NCBI GenBank assembly: GCA_009776715.1
Contig: WRNF01000055.1
Coordinates: 2,079-8,674, forward strand
Origin: Treponema sp.
GTDB lineage: Bacteria; Spirochaetota; Spirochaetia; Treponematales; Breznakiellaceae
Direction: 5' to 3'
Length of the DNA: 6,596 nt
This document shows, piece after piece, positions 6,516 through 6,596 of this stretch (its first letter is position 1; every line of letters begins with the position of its first letter). The notes under the pieces are model-generated. The model saw nothing but the letters and a program-made list of their open reading frames with translations. It did no database searches and was not told the DNA's origin. Both the position numbers and the translations under genes were made by a program.

Positions 6516-6581
6516 TGAAAAAAATGCGAAAAAACACCGTTTTTGAGCATTTTTTACTCTGCAAACTCCGTAAGGAGCCCC
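6481..6581. repeat. Nested palindromic element of about 100 bp (possible dispersed repeat)
   Basis: Outer imperfect arms: GGGGCTAGGAGTTTG (6481-6495) against CAAACTCCGTAAGGAGCCCC (6562-6581). These pair in 14 positions; the right arm has extra bases that themselves form a CTCC/GGAG mini-hairpin (6566-6577). Inside lies a GGGC/GCCC triloop hairpin (6498-6508) and a long central hairpin (6519-6555). This layout resembles small non-autonomous palindromic elements (REP, MITE or Rickettsia palindromic element types). Only one copy is in the window, so its dispersed nature is inference. Confidence 0.6.
6519..6555. terminator. Central A/T-tract hairpin, possible bidirectional terminator
   Basis: AAAAAATGC (6519-6527) pairs with GCATTTTTT (6547-6555). 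After a two-by-two GA/GA mismatch, AAAAAC (6530-6535) pairs with GTTTTT (6539-6544) around an ACC loop. The stem ends in a run of six or more T on either strand, so it could act as an intrinsic terminator in both directions, for example ending transcription that enters from the right. The stem is AT-rich, so strength is uncertain; it may simply be the core of the palindromic element. Confidence 0.45.
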
Positions 6582-6596
6582 AAAATCGGAGATTTT
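6582..6596. repeat. Short perfect palindrome at the window edge
   Basis: AAAATC, GGA, GATTTT form a six-base-pair stem with a three-base loop immediately outside the larger palindromic element. It may be the flank or the next part of the same element; the window ends here. Confidence 0.4.

Noticed and set aside
6486..6550. A 21-codon frame starting at ATG 6550 (MLKNGVFSHFFHWKGQSPTNS)
   Set aside because: It starts inside the central hairpin, lacks a good Shine-Dalgarno site and consists wholly of palindromic-element sequence; chance is the simplest explanation.

Overview
The window reads as a stretch of a host-associated, probably Gram-negative bacterial chromosome. It carries one directional block of genes, all on the minus strand and nearly all encoding exported or lipid-anchored proteins. 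The clear lipoboxes, the YDG/GLUG/SUMF1 domain mosaic, the mid-range GC and the A-rich ribosome-binding regions would suit a spirochaete of the Treponema type (for example the gut treponemes). That assignment is inference from style; there is no marker gene.

Layout in transcription order (right to left): (1) 6482-6596 holds a nested palindromic element of about 100 bp that overlaps the start of (2) a small acidic protein of unknown function, whose frame stays open to the window edge. (3) A 519-residue exported serine hydrolase of lipase type follows after 11 nt; it has a long hydrophobic insertion between its nucleophile and the rest of its triad. (4) A 435-residue PQQ-like beta-propeller lipoprotein overlaps it by an ATGA. 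(5) A 118-bp purine-rich gap contains a well-formed ribosome-binding site and a 15-codon signal-peptide-like frame. (6) A 989-residue mosaic lipoprotein has an InlB-like repeat, a YDG domain, GLUG repeats and a C-terminal SUMF1 (FGE-sulfatase) fold without the catalytic cysteines. (7) After 15 nt comes the 5' part of a further lipoprotein, cut by the left edge.

The close spacing (11 nt, a 4-nt overlap, 118 nt, 15 nt), the single orientation and the shared export signals suggest one transcription unit serving the cell envelope. A plausible reading is a surface or periplasmic assembly in which the hydrolase supplies the only recognisable catalytic activity, while the propeller and the mosaic lipoprotein bind or scaffold. 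This is a hypothesis. The 118-bp gap could hide a separate promoter for the last two genes.
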